Position numbers and translations under genes: made by a program
Origin: Pseudomonadota bacterium
GTDB lineage: Bacteria > Pseudomonadota > Gammaproteobacteria > Steroidobacterales > MnTg04
Length of the DNA: 64,000 bases
Direction: 5' to 3'
Assembly: GCA_022560735.1 (NCBI GenBank)
Contig: JADFSO010000002.1
Coordinates: forward strand, 117,634 to 181,633
In this document: piece after piece, positions 16,381-25,645 of the stretch
Numbering within the stretch: the first letter of the stretch is position 1
How the letters are laid out: each line of letters begins with the position of its first letter
Notes under the pieces: model-generated
The model's input: the letters and a program-made list of their open reading frames with translations, nothing else
The model's database searches: none
Told to the model about the DNA's origin: nothing

Positions 16381-17028
16381 ATGAGACACTATGAAATCGT
16401 GTTCCTGGTCCACCCTGACCAGAGCGAACAGGTGCCAGCGATGCTGGAACGCTATCGTTCGATGATCGAGTCCAGTGGCGGTACAATTCACCGGCAGGAA
16501 GACTGGGGCAGGCGGCAGCTGGCCTATCCGATCAACAAAATCCACAAGGCGCATTACCTGATGCTCAACATCGAGTGCGGGAAAGCTACCCTCGAAGAGC
16601 TGGTGGGCGCTTTCCGTTTCAGCGATGCTGTTTTGCGTCACATGGTGATCAATCGCGAAGAAGCGCTTTCAGAGCCTTCGTTCATGGCTGTTGCGGAAGA
16701 AGAGAACGCCAGGCCGGATCACCGGCGGTCGAAACCGGCAACTCAAAAAGGCGCTGAAAAAGCCGCACAGGCGAAACAGGCCGAGAGTGGCGCGGGAGAC
16801 GCCGGCGCAGACACGGTCGTCGATCCAGATGTCGCAGAGGAACCCGTAGCAGAGGCTGGCAAAGAAGCGGCTGAGGGTGGCGAAGAGAAGGTTGCCGAGC
16901 CCGATGTTGCAGAGGAACCCGCTGCGCAGGCCAGCGCAGGCGCGGCTGAGGCTGAGCAGGATAAGGCTGCCGATGACGCCGATACTGCAGAAAAATCCGC
17001 TGCGGAGGCGTCCACCGGGACGACCTGA
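16381..17028 (+). CDS. rpsF: 30S ribosomal protein S6 with long acidic tail
   Basis: The first about 100 residues are a normal S6 ([51 protein letters not shown]) that binds the 30S platform with S18. The protein then continues for about 110 residues of Ala/Glu/Asp/Lys low-complexity sequence, far beyond the family's usual length of roughly 100-150. The tail contains a near-duplicate [10 protein letters not shown] / [16 protein letters not shown] lies 5 bases upstream of the ATG. In other gammaproteobacteria the S6 C-terminus is glutamylated by RimK; whether this tail relates to that is unknown. It heads the rpsF-rpsR-DUF2232-rplI operon. Confidence 0.95.
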   Translation: MRHYEIVFLVHPDQSEQVPAMLERYRSMIESSGGTIHRQEDWGRRQLAYPINKIHKAHYLMLNIECGKATLEELVGAFRFSDAVLRHMVINREEALSEPSFMAVAEEENARPDHRRSKPATQKGAEKAAQAKQAESGAGDAGADTVVDPDVAEEPVAEAGKEAAEGGEEKVAEPDVAEEPAAQASAGAAEAEQDKAADDADTAEKSAAEASTGTT

Positions 17029-17055
17029 CCGCTATCGATCTATCAAGGAACCGAC

Positions 17056-17280
17056 ATGGCTAAATTTCATCGTCGCAGAAAATTCTGCAAATTCACCGCC
17101 GATGGCGTCAAGGAAATCGATTACAAAGACCTGGTGACGCTCAAGGCATATATCACTGAAACCGGGAAAATTGTCCCCAGCCGGATTACCGGCACCAAAT
17201 CGCATTATCAGCGACAGTTGGCCACCGCGGTGAAAAGAGCGCGTTACCTGGCTTTGCTGCCATACACCGATCGTCACTGA
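17056..17280 (+). CDS. rpsR: 30S ribosomal protein S18
   Basis: A 74-residue small basic protein of normal length that pairs with S6 on the 30S platform. Conserved core is visible: [16 protein letters not shown], then [19 protein letters not shown] and [23 protein letters not shown] precedes the ATG. It lies 27 bases after rpsF. Confidence 0.97.
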   Translation: MAKFHRRRKFCKFTADGVKEIDYKDLVTLKAYITETGKIVPSRITGTKSHYQRQLATAVKRARYLALLPYTDRH

Positions 17281-17315
17281 GCGGGTATCGGGCGCGCACG
17301 AGTGCCCGGCTATCG

Positions 17316-18203
17316 ATGCGTAACATATTGACCTGGGCGCTGGCTTTTCGCTGGCGCATAGTTTTGCTGAGCGTTAGCCTGAGCGTTGCACTGGGCGCGC
17401 CGTCCTTGACCGCACCGCTGGCGGGTGCGTTGCTGGTGCTGTGCGTGCTGGCGCAATCGCCAGGCTCGGCCATCCAGTCGGCAGGGATAGCCGCCGTCGT
17501 GCTGGGCATTCTGGCGGTATTCAGCGGCGGGCAGGTATGGTCGGCGCCGGCGACATTGATCGGCTGGATGCTGGTCATTGGCATGGCGACGATGGTCCGG
17601 CGTTTCGGCTCGCTAAACCTGGCCTTGCAGCTGGCCAGCGTGACCGCGTTGCTGAGTATCGTTGTCTGGAGCCTGCTGTGGACAGATCCGGGGAGCTCCT
17701 ACGAAGCGCTGATCATGGGTCTGTTGCAGCCGCTGGTCAGCCAGGGGAAACTGCAGGCGGATCCTGCGGGGGTTCGACAACTTGCCGAGCTGATGCCGGC
17801 CATTATGGTCGTTTCGTTACTGGCGACTTTGTTAATCAGCCTGGCGATTGGCCGCTACTGGCACGGCTTGCTGACCGGTCAGCCAAGATTTGGTGCGGAG
17901 TTTCGGCGCTACCGGCTCGGCCGGATTGCCGGGCTGCTGGCGGCTGCGGGTCTGCTGGCCGGTTTTCTGCTCGATGGGCCCGGCGCGGCAAACCTGAAGA
18001 TGGTGGCCGGGGCGGTAATCGTTGTCCAGGGTCTTGCGGTCGCGCATGCCCTGGTGAAGGAAAGCGGGCTGGGATATTTGCCGCTCGTGGTGCTGTATGC
18101 GGCCATGGTTTTTGCCGGGCAGCTGGTGATGCCGTTGGTGCTGGCAGCCGGCCTGGTCGATAACTGGCTGGATCTGAGAGGAAAATTGATCTCACGCAAA
18201 TAA
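17316..18203 (+). CDS. DUF2232-type integral membrane protein
   Basis: A 295-residue protein with about eight hydrophobic segments (for example IVLLSVSLSVALGAP, ALLVLCVLAQSPG, LASVTALLSIVVWSLLW, LIGWMLVIGMATMV). The position between rpsR and rplI is where many proteobacteria carry a YybS/DUF2232 membrane protein; function is not established. No clear Shine-Dalgarno is visible before ATG 17316, and the gap to rpsR is only 35 bases, so it is likely read through from the ribosomal genes. Confidence 0.75.
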   Translation: MRNILTWALAFRWRIVLLSVSLSVALGAPSLTAPLAGALLVLCVLAQSPGSAIQSAGIAAVVLGILAVFSGGQVWSAPATLIGWMLVIGMATMVRRFGSLNLALQLASVTALLSIVVWSLLWTDPGSSYEALIMGLLQPLVSQGKLQADPAGVRQLAELMPAIMVVSLLATLLISLAIGRYWHGLLTGQPRFGAEFRRYRLGRIAGLLAAAGLLAGFLLDGPGAANLKMVAGAVIVVQGLAVAHALVKESGLGYLPLVVLYAAMVFAGQLVMPLVLAAGLVDNWLDLRGKLISRK

Positions 18204-18243
18204 TGACCGGCGTGGGCCGGGCTATCAATCAAATGGTGAAGTG

Positions 18244-18813
18244 ATGGATTTAATACTGCTGGAAAAAGTCGAGAATCTGGGTGAAATTGGCGATCAGGTC
18301 AAGGTCAAATCGGGTTACGGGCGCAATTACCTGTTGCCACAGGGTAAGGCGCTGTTGGCGACCAGCGAGAACGTCACGCGGATGGAGGCGTTGCGCTCGG
18401 AGCTGGAGGACAAGGCCAATGCCGAATTGAACGAGGCCAGTGCAAGGGCCGGGAAGCTGGCCGGACTGGTGGTTACCGTGACCAGCCGGGTTGGCCCGGA
18501 AGGCAAATTGTTTGGCTCGGTCGGGCCGATCGATATAGCCGAAGCGCTGGCTGCAATGGGCCATGCTGTACAGCGCAGCGAAATTCGCCTGCCCGATGGC
18601 GCGATTCGCGTGGCTGGCGAACACCAGGTCATGCTGCACTTGCACTCAGACGTCAATGTAGCGATCACGATCCAGGTTGCCGGAGACGGGGCCGAGCCGG
18701 TGATCGACCTGGATGAAGAACAAGCGACCGATATTGCGGCGCCCGAAGGCGCGGAAGAAACGGCAGACAATGCGGCGTCCGAAGCCGCGGAAGCATCTGC
18801 AACCGAGGAATAG
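18244..18813 (+). CDS. rplI: 50S ribosomal protein L9 with acidic tail
   Basis: L9 binds 23S rRNA at the base of the L1 stalk and helps maintain reading frame. I chose ATG 18244 over GTG 18241 because it gives the canonical MDLILLEKVENLGEIGD start and better spacing from GGTGA. The N-domain (KSGYGRNYLLPQGKAL) and C-domain (SVGPIDIAEAL, HVMLHLHSDV-like) are normal to about residue 150. An extra tail of about 40 residues follows, rich in Glu/Ala and ending ASEAAEASATEE, echoing the tail on S6 in this operon. Confidence 0.95.
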   Translation: MDLILLEKVENLGEIGDQVKVKSGYGRNYLLPQGKALLATSENVTRMEALRSELEDKANAELNEASARAGKLAGLVVTVTSRVGPEGKLFGSVGPIDIAEALAAMGHAVQRSEIRLPDGAIRVAGEHQVMLHLHSDVNVAITIQVAGDGAEPVIDLDEEQATDIAAPEGAEETADNAASEAAEASATEE

Positions 18814-18867
18814 GCCAGGATAAAAAGGGCGATTTTCAGTCGCCCGGCAAGGTGATAGAGTAGGGGC

Positions 18868-20265
18868 ATGGTCGAGGCGGTTCAGTCACAGTATCCCGGT
18901 ACGCAAACTGCGGAAAGCCTGCGTCTGCCGCCTCATTCAGTCGAGGCGGAGCAATCGATACTCGGCGGGCTGATGCTGGACAACAGCGGTTGGGATCGCA
19001 TTGCCGATCTCCTGCATGGCGGCGACTTTTACCGCCGCGATCATCAGCTGATTTTCGAAGCCATCGGCGCACTTTCCGAAAAAAGCATACCCAGCGATGC
19101 GGTCACGGTCTCGGAGCACCTGGAAAAATGCAGCCAGCTTGACGATGCCGGTGGCCTGGCTTACATCGCGAGTCTCGCCAGGGACACGCCAAGCGCTGCC
19201 AATATCAAGGCTTATGCCGAAATCGTCCGCGAGCGTTCGATGCTGCGGGAGCTTATCCGGGTGGGGGGTGAAATCGCCGGCAGCGCGCACGCAAACGATG
19301 GCCGGGGCGCCACCGATCTGGTCGATGAGGCCGAGCGCAAGGTGTTCGAGATCGCCGAGCGGGGCCAGCGCGCCGGCACCGGCTTTATCGGCCTGCGGAA
19401 AATTCTGCCCGGGGTCATCGACCGCCTCGACGAACTGAGTCATTCCGAGGGCGATATCACCGGCGTGGCGACCGGGTTCCAGAAGTTCGATGCCTTGACG
19501 GCGGGGCTGCATGGCGGCGAATTGATCATCATTGCCGGCCGGCCATCGATGGGTAAAACCACGCTGGCCATGAACATTGCGGAGAATGCCGCCATTGCCG
19601 GCAAGGTTCCGACGGCGATATTCAGTATGGAAATGTCGGCGGAGCAGTTGGCGTTCCGGATGATCGGCTCGATCGGGCGGGTCAATCAAAGCAATCTGCG
19701 AACCGGGAGATTCTCGGATGAAGACTGGACCCGGATAAACTCTGCGGTGGCCATCATGTCGCAGGCGCCGATTTTTATCGATGACACGCCGGCGCTCAGT
19801 CCGACCGAAATTCGCTCCCGCGCGCGTCGCCTGAAACGGGAACATGGCCTGGGCCTGATCATCGTGGATTATCTGCAGCTGATGGGGGTTGCCGGGACCC
19901 GGGAAAACCGCGCGACCGAGATCTCGGAAATCTCGCGCTCGCTAAAAGCGCTGGCCAAAGAACTGAATGTGCCGATCGTCGCCTTGTCGCAGCTCAACAG
20001 GGGTGTTGAGCAGCGTACGGACAAGCGGCCGGTCATGTCGGATCTGCGGGAGTCGGGCGCCATCGAACAGGATGCCGATCTGATCGTGTTCATTTATCGC
20101 GAGGAAGTTTATGACCCCGACACGCCAAGAAAAGGCGTGGCCGATATCATTATCGCCAAGCAAAGAAACGGACCCATCGGCGATTTCCACCTCACTTTCC
20201 TGGGCGAATACACGCGGTTCGAAAACCTCATCGCTGAGGATTATGGACTCGGCGATTATAGGTGA
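18868..20265 (+). CDS. dnaB: Replicative DNA helicase
   Basis: Hexameric 5'-3' helicase at the replication fork, 465 residues, normal length and without an intein. N-terminal PHSVEAEQSILGGLM is the DnaB hallmark; the RecA-like domain has Walker A GRPSMGKTTLAMN, FSMEMSAEQL, Walker B LIIVDYLQLM, and SQLNRGVEQR followed by DLRESGAIEQDAD. The stop overlaps the alr start by four bases. The rplI-dnaB-alr order is conserved in gammaproteobacteria. Confidence 0.98.
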   Translation: MVEAVQSQYPGTQTAESLRLPPHSVEAEQSILGGLMLDNSGWDRIADLLHGGDFYRRDHQLIFEAIGALSEKSIPSDAVTVSEHLEKCSQLDDAGGLAYIASLARDTPSAANIKAYAEIVRERSMLRELIRVGGEIAGSAHANDGRGATDLVDEAERKVFEIAERGQRAGTGFIGLRKILPGVIDRLDELSHSEGDITGVATGFQKFDALTAGLHGGELIIIAGRPSMGKTTLAMNIAENAAIAGKVPTAIFSMEMSAEQLAFRMIGSIGRVNQSNLRTGRFSDEDWTRINSAVAIMSQAPIFIDDTPALSPTEIRSRARRLKREHGLGLIIVDYLQLMGVAGTRENRATEISEISRSLKALAKELNVPIVALSQLNRGVEQRTDKRPVMSDLRESGAIEQDADLIVFIYREEVYDPDTPRKGVADIIIAKQRNGPIGDFHLTFLGEYTRFENLIAEDYGLGDYR

Positions 20266-21356
20266 GCGCCGCCACGGCCCGGATTGACACCGACGCCCTT
20301 CGTCATAACCTCGGGCAAATCAGGAACCGGGCTCCAGCAAGCAAAGTCATGGCCGTGATCAAGGCCAACGCCTATGGTCACGGCATGGTGCCGGTCGCGC
20401 ACGCGCTGACCGATGTCGACAGCCTGGCCGTCGCACGCATCGGGGAAGCCATTCAGTTGCGAGCAGCCGGCGTTGCCGGTCCCATCGTGGTGCTCGAGGG
20501 TGTCCGCAACGCGGACGAGCTGGGGCTGGCCGGGCAGCATGGGCTGGAGACGGTGATCCATTGCCCGGACCAAATCATGCTGTTGGAGCAGAATTCCGCC
20601 AGCGGTGCGGGTCTGTGGCTGAAACTGGATACCGGGATGAACCGGCTTGGTTTTGCGGCGGAGGAATTCAGGGATGCCCACCGGCGGCTCGTCAAGCTGC
20701 CATCGATTGGCCGGAACCCAGGTCTGATGAGCCATTTTTCCTCGGCCGACGTGGCCGGGTCGGCAACCAGCCAGGCGCAGCTGAAAAAATTCCTGGAAAC
20801 GACCGCGGGTCTTCCCGGTGAGCGCAGCATCGCCAATTCGGCTGGCATCCTTAATATTCCTGCCAGCCACCTGGAGTGGGTCAGACCGGGGCTGTGTCTT
20901 TATGGCGTATCGCCGGTCGCCGGAAAAACCGGGCACGACCTGGGCCTGAGACCGGTGATGCGTTTTTCGACCTGGCTGGTGGCCACCCGGAATCTCGTCG
21001 CGGGCGATACGGTTGGCTATGGTTGCCGATGGCGGGCGGCCAAGCCGACCCGGCTGGGCATCGCGGCCTGTGGCTATGGCGATGGTTATCCCTGGGCCCT
21101 GCCGGAGGGTACGCCGTTGCGGGTGAATGGAATGCATGCCAGGTTGGCGGGTCGAGTGTCGATGGACATGATCGCGATCGACCTCGGAGCGGACAGCGAT
21201 GCCCGTATCGGTCACGAGGTGTTGCTTTGGGGAGAAACTGAATTGCCGGTCGAAGAAATCGCCGCGGCGGCACAGACCATACCGTACGAATTGCTGTGCC
21301 GGGTTTCCGAGCGCGTCAGCCGTGAGATCGCAGCTGCGCGGGCGCCTATTCGATAA
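20262..21356 (+). CDS. alr: Alanine racemase
   Basis: PLP enzyme making D-alanine for peptidoglycan, 364 residues. The PLP lysine lies in VMAVIKANAYGHGM, the family signature. FWLKLDTGMNRLGF-type (LWLKLDTGMNRLGF), ANSAGIL and VSMDMIAIDLG are also present. The start is GTG inside the dnaB stop. The last 11 bases overlap, tail to tail, the end of the FHA gene on the other strand. Confidence 0.97.
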   Translation: MSAATARIDTDALRHNLGQIRNRAPASKVMAVIKANAYGHGMVPVAHALTDVDSLAVARIGEAIQLRAAGVAGPIVVLEGVRNADELGLAGQHGLETVIHCPDQIMLLEQNSASGAGLWLKLDTGMNRLGFAAEEFRDAHRRLVKLPSIGRNPGLMSHFSSADVAGSATSQAQLKKFLETTAGLPGERSIANSAGILNIPASHLEWVRPGLCLYGVSPVAGKTGHDLGLRPVMRFSTWLVATRNLVAGDTVGYGCRWRAAKPTRLGIAACGYGDGYPWALPEGTPLRVNGMHARLAGRVSMDMIAIDLGADSDARIGHEVLLWGETELPVEEIAAAAQTIPYELLCRVSERVSREIAAARAPIR

Positions 21357-22101
21357 AGAACCCCATTTTTACGCCGGCCAGCTCAACGACGTCATTGTCT
21401 TTCAACTGGCGTGCCTTCGGCCCGATGGACTCCTCGTTGACCTTCGGGTAACCCTTGGTTCCCGGGTCCACATTGACGATAAAATAACCCTCGGCCCTGC
21501 GGGTAATTGCCGCGACCTGGATTCCTGGTCTGCCCAGCGTCGTCAATGCCTTGGTCAATTCCATCTCGCGTCCCGCGAACTGGCCGCTGAGAACCTGGAT
21601 TCTCGCTTTTGGCAAGGCGGTAGCCGGGGCCGCTTCCGGTGCCTGGGTAGTGGTGTGTTTCGCAGCCGGCATGGGTACCGGCTGATCGGCATCCCCCACA
21701 GCAGCGGCGACTTTGTCCACTGCCTGGTTTACGTTGCGAATTACGTCTTCGCTTTGGGAACTCGGATGGATGACCATGGTTTTTTCGAATTCATCCTGAT
21801 CGGCTTCGCTGATTTCATCATCGCTAAACTTGAGCTGGTGGTGGCCCACGGTTATCACATCGCTGTTTTGCAGCGCATGTTTTTTGATCAGCTTGCCGTT
21901 GACATAGGTTCCGTTGGTACTGTTCAGGTCTTCGAGGAAGGAATCATTGAGAATGTTGATAATCAGGGAGTGATGGCCACTGACGGCGGCGTTGTCTATA
22001 CGTACGTCATTATCGGGGAGACGGCCGATGGTGTACCGTTCCTTGCTCATGTTGTACTCGGCCAGAACCTGACCGTCGAGACTGAGAATCAAACGCGCCA
22101 T
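21346..22101 (-). CDS. Twin-FHA-domain protein
   Basis: A 251-residue soluble protein. The N-terminal FHA domain (1-85) is canonical: YTIGRLPDNDVRI, VSGHHSLI, LEDLNSTNGTYVNG, which together bind phosphothreonine. A flexible linker contains EFEKTMVIH, resembling the kinase-phosphorylated Thr motif of FHA adaptor proteins. The C-terminal part (about 165-251) looks like a second, degenerate FHA fold (LTTLGRPGIQVAAI, LKDNDVVELAGVKMGFF). It is the third gene of an operon behind the CHASE2 kinase and PP2C phosphatase, making it the likely adaptor and substrate of that pair. Confidence 0.88.
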   Translation of the reverse strand: MARLILSLDGQVLAEYNMSKERYTIGRLPDNDVRIDNAAVSGHHSLIINILNDSFLEDLNSTNGTYVNGKLIKKHALQNSDVITVGHHQLKFSDDEISEADQDEFEKTMVIHPSSQSEDVIRNVNQAVDKVAAAVGDADQPVPMPAAKHTTTQAPEAAPATALPKARIQVLSGQFAGREMELTKALTTLGRPGIQVAAITRRAEGYFIVNVDPGTKGYPKVNEESIGPKARQLKDNDVVELAGVKMGFFIE

Positions 22102-22132
22102 GATGTCCCTCGATTCCTTCCAAAAAGGCCGG

Positions 22133-22957
22133 TCAGGATAACCAGTTCTTAATTCGGTCCATTATCCCCGTCCTCGCGGGGAACCAATCCATTGTATGGG
22201 CGACAATTACCGATATGTTGTCCCGCCCGCCGTTGTCGTTGCTGAGCTGGACCAATTGCTTACCCACTGTGTCAAGATTAGCACTAAACGTGCTGATAGT
22301 TAAGTGAATATCTTCGTCTTCCACCATGTCGGACAGGCCGTCAGAACAAAGCACATAGTAGTCTCCAGGCAGGACTTTGGCCTCCTGCACCTCCACCTCG
22401 ACCCGTGCTTCCACGCCCAGCGCGCGGGTAACATAATTACGGTTGGTCGACCGCTGGGCCTCTTCCTCTGAATAAAATCCGCGGTCAACCAGTTCCTGGA
22501 GGAGGGAGTGGTCCATGGTAATTTGCTCGAAGCGCTCGTTTCTGAGTCGATAAAGCCGGGAGTCACCCACATGAGCGATCGAGACTCGATTGTCATAGAA
22601 CAACGCGCTGACGATGGTGGTTCCCATGCCTTCGCACTGCGGCTGGCTCTCCGAGGTCTGTTTGATAATCTTGTTGGCGCGGGCAATCGCATCGCGCAGA
22701 ACGATCGACTGGCGCATCAGGCCCGTTTCTGAATCCACCCCGCCGCGTTCGAGCATTTCGACGCCCGCATGCACCTGCTCCAGGATGGTTTTGACGGCGA
22801 TGCCGCTGGCAACTTCGCCCGCGTTATAACCGCCCATGCCATCGGCGAGCACCAACAGGCCGATCGACATATCGGTGCCGATTGCGTCTTCGTTATGATC
22901 GCGAACCCGGCCGACATCGGTGACTGCCAGGTGCTGAATTTTTTCTTCCAGTTGCAT
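22133..22957 (-). CDS. PP2C-family Ser/Thr protein phosphatase
   Basis: A 274-residue Mg/Mn-dependent phosphatase. I place the start at ATG 22957 (MQLEEKIQHLAVTDVGRVRD), 11 bases after the kinase stop; farther upstream codons overlap the kinase gene. All metal-binding motifs are intact: RDHNEDA, VLADGMGGYNAGE, HVGDSRLYRL, LCSDGLSDMV and GGRDNISVIV. It should reverse phosphorylation by the cotranscribed kinase and possibly by the kinase at 983-3358. Confidence 0.94.
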   Translation of the reverse strand: MQLEEKIQHLAVTDVGRVRDHNEDAIGTDMSIGLLVLADGMGGYNAGEVASGIAVKTILEQVHAGVEMLERGGVDSETGLMRQSIVLRDAIARANKIIKQTSESQPQCEGMGTTIVSALFYDNRVSIAHVGDSRLYRLRNERFEQITMDHSLLQELVDRGFYSEEEAQRSTNRNYVTRALGVEARVEVEVQEAKVLPGDYYVLCSDGLSDMVEDEDIHLTISTFSANLDTVGKQLVQLSNDNGGRDNISVIVAHTMDWFPARTGIMDRIKNWLS

Positions 22958-22968
22958 TTGTGCCAAGC

Positions 22969-25527
22969 CTAGACTCCCGATTGCTCCTGGCACTCGCGCA
23001 GAGCCGCCGCCATCGCCGAGCCGCTTGCAAAACGCTGATCCGGCTCTTTTGCCAGCGTCTTGCTGACGATATCCTCCAGGCACGCAGGCAAATCCGGCCG
23101 GCACGAACTCAGCGGCGCGTGCTCGGCGTTGGCAATCTTGTACATCAGCCCAGTCATAGAATCCGATTGAAAAGGTAATTGTCCCGTCAGTAACTGATAA
23201 AGCGTAACACCAAGCGAAAACAAGTCCGAGTCGCCAGTCACATTTTTTCCCTCAAGCTGCTCCGGCGACATATAGGACGGAGTTCCCAGAACGATCCCGG
23301 TCTTGGTTGCATGGGAGTCGGTCAGCCGGGCGATACCAAAATCAGTGATCTTCAGCTCGTCCTTGTCAGCAAGATACATGATATTGGCCGGTTTTATATC
23401 ACGATGCACCACATTTTGCTGGTGGGCGTAATCCAGCGCATCGGCCGCGCGTGCGATAAGCTGCATCACTTTCTTGGCAGGCAGCAGTTTGTCGGGCGTC
23501 GTAAAATTGTTCAGGTGCTCGCCATGGAGAAACTCCATCGCGATATAGGCCAGATCGTGATCCTCACCGACATCGTAAATAGTAACGATATCCGGGTGAT
23601 TCAGACGCCCGGCGGTCTCGGCCTCGCGAAAGAAACGCTCCTTGGCGCTGGAGATGTCCTGTTCTTCGAACTCGTCAGCCAGGGGGATGGTTTTTATGGC
23701 CACGATACGGTTAATTTTCGGGTCGCGGCCAAGGTAAACGACGCCCATCGAGCCTTTACCGATTTCCTTCTCTATCTGGTAACGGCCGAGTACCGGTTTC
23801 TGGACGCCCGATCCTTCGAGCAGCAATGAAGTTTGCGTGGCGCTTCTGCCTATTCCCAGGAGCATGGTTTCTTCGAGTTGCTGAGATCGTTGCAGACGAT
23901 CACGAATATCGTTGTAGTCGATGTCGCGTTCGGCCATATGTCCATAAACGGCGCCGGCCTTGTTGAATTGTCTTTTGCGCTCGAAATCCAGCCCGAGGTT
24001 ATACAGCAGGTCCATCATCGAATCGTCGAGTGGGCAACGGCGAAATTTCTCGAACGCCATGTCCAGTTGCCCCTGGCCCTGGAACGCAAGACCCAGCATC
24101 TTGTTGCTTTCTGCGCCTTCAGCATCCGCCCGGAATTTGAGGCGCTCGGTAATCCGGAAGTTGCGCACGGTCATGACCAGGTGACCGGTGACGATCAGCA
24201 AGGCGGGAACACCCAGCCGCAGCCATTCAGCGTCCAGCAACAGCAGGCTATATTCGCTGGCCATCAGGATCATGACCAGCAGGAAACTGATCAACGCGGC
24301 GCTGCCTGCCTTGAGCCGCGGCAGGACCGCGCACAAATAGATCACGATCAGAACAATGGCGACAAACTCCATGATCCAGGCCCAGCCCGGTCTGACCACA
24401 AAATTTTGCTGCAGAATACTGGAGACTGTATGGGCCAGGATCAGGATGGGCGCCGTGCTGGCATCGATCGGGGTGGCCTGATAATCCCCGATACCCACCG
24501 CCATCGGCCCGATCAATACGATTTTGCCATTGAACTTGTCCGCCGGAATGACACCGGTCCACACGTCGTAAAAAGAATCGACGCTAAAAGCCGGCTGCGA
24601 GCCTTTTTGCGGGTAAAAAAAGTTCAGCATGCTGAAGTCGGGCATGGTCCCTATATAAAGGCCACCGAGGCTGACGCCGCCACCGGTATGTACCTGGATG
24701 TCACTGTGCTCGAGATTCAAACTCTGCGCGGCGATGCTCAGTGCCAGCGAAGGATAGAGCTGAGCAAAATAATTGACCACCAGCGCTTCAGAGCGCAGCC
24801 GGCCATCGTGGTCCAGGTTGAGATTCAAATGACCGAGGGCCATGGCTGCTTCGCCCAGTTCGGCGATAGGCGGTATCAACTGGTCCGCCGGCAGACCATT
24901 CAGCTGACCGGCGTCGCGCCCGATACCGGATAGCTGGTTTCTGCTGACATACCCGGCTGGCGGCGCATCCGGGTTACCCAGCCACATGCCCAGGTGAAAC
25001 TCCATGGGCAGGACCACGTTGCCGGCCCGGCGAATGCTGTCCGCCAGCTTCTGGTCGTAATCGATGTCCACGATGGACTGCTGAAGACGAGAGCGCAGCG
25101 CGTCCAGGGCGATGCTCAGATCCGATTTGGCGGCACTGGTTTGCTGTTGTGTTTCGAGTTCGTCGATCAGCATTTGCAGCTGGATGAGCTGCTCGATGCC
25201 TGGATCGAGCTGCCGCTCGGACATCAAGATGGTGCTGGCGATTACCCGTGTCTTGGCAGTGCTCAGCCGGTCGATCAGACTCGCCAGAATATCGCGCGAC
25301 CACGGCCAGCGCCCGATATTTCGAATGCTGCGATCATCGATCGCGATAACTGCAATCCGGTCGCTTGGCTCGGCCTGGGTCAGCAAAATCCCGCGGTCGT
25401 ATATGGATGTTTCCAGGCCATAGAAAAACCCGGCCGCCAGCCAGTACCCGAGCAGGCAGAATATGACGGAAAACCCGAGACCGGTCGCCCAGTTCGCACG
25501 CCAGCTATTTCCATTTTGTCCCGGCAT
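22969..25527 (-). CDS. CHASE2-domain Ser/Thr protein kinase
   Basis: An 852-residue receptor-type kinase. I chose ATG 25527, preceded by AAGGA, over an upstream TTG. A first membrane helix (about 15-35) is followed by a large extracytoplasmic CHASE2 sensor (to about 385; DRIAVIAIDDRSI and GRWPWSRDILASLI are typical), then three membrane helices (IMEFVAIVLIVIYLCAV, LISFLLVMILMASEYSLLLL, LLIVTGHLVM). A cytoplasmic TPR-like segment (about 475-550) precedes an intact kinase domain (about 580-845) with IGKGSMGVVYLG, VAIKTI, HRDIKPANI and DFGIARL. It heads the kinase-PP2C-FHA operon; ligand unknown. Confidence 0.94.
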   Translation of the reverse strand: MPGQNGNSWRANWATGLGFSVIFCLLGYWLAAGFFYGLETSIYDRGILLTQAEPSDRIAVIAIDDRSIRNIGRWPWSRDILASLIDRLSTAKTRVIASTILMSERQLDPGIEQLIQLQMLIDELETQQQTSAAKSDLSIALDALRSRLQQSIVDIDYDQKLADSIRRAGNVVLPMEFHLGMWLGNPDAPPAGYVSRNQLSGIGRDAGQLNGLPADQLIPPIAELGEAAMALGHLNLNLDHDGRLRSEALVVNYFAQLYPSLALSIAAQSLNLEHSDIQVHTGGGVSLGGLYIGTMPDFSMLNFFYPQKGSQPAFSVDSFYDVWTGVIPADKFNGKIVLIGPMAVGIGDYQATPIDASTAPILILAHTVSSILQQNFVVRPGWAWIMEFVAIVLIVIYLCAVLPRLKAGSAALISFLLVMILMASEYSLLLLDAEWLRLGVPALLIVTGHLVMTVRNFRITERLKFRADAEGAESNKMLGLAFQGQGQLDMAFEKFRRCPLDDSMMDLLYNLGLDFERKRQFNKAGAVYGHMAERDIDYNDIRDRLQRSQQLEETMLLGIGRSATQTSLLLEGSGVQKPVLGRYQIEKEIGKGSMGVVYLGRDPKINRIVAIKTIPLADEFEEQDISSAKERFFREAETAGRLNHPDIVTIYDVGEDHDLAYIAMEFLHGEHLNNFTTPDKLLPAKKVMQLIARAADALDYAHQQNVVHRDIKPANIMYLADKDELKITDFGIARLTDSHATKTGIVLGTPSYMSPEQLEGKNVTGDSDLFSLGVTLYQLLTGQLPFQSDSMTGLMYKIANAEHAPLSSCRPDLPACLEDIVSKTLAKEPDQRFASGSAMAAALRECQEQSGV

Positions 25528-25645
25528 AGCATTCCTTGCGGCCAAGTCGCGAGCAGTATAAGCAGCTTTTTGCCGGTTTTCGACCGACAGTGAATATTTG
25601 GCCGCATGCTAATATCGCCCTTGGTTAGCCAATACAGGGCCGGAA

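Noticed and set aside
23833..24933. 366-codon plus-strand frame
   Set aside because: Antisense to the CHASE2 sensor of the kinase; composition (many His/Gln/Asp) is typical of a shadow frame.
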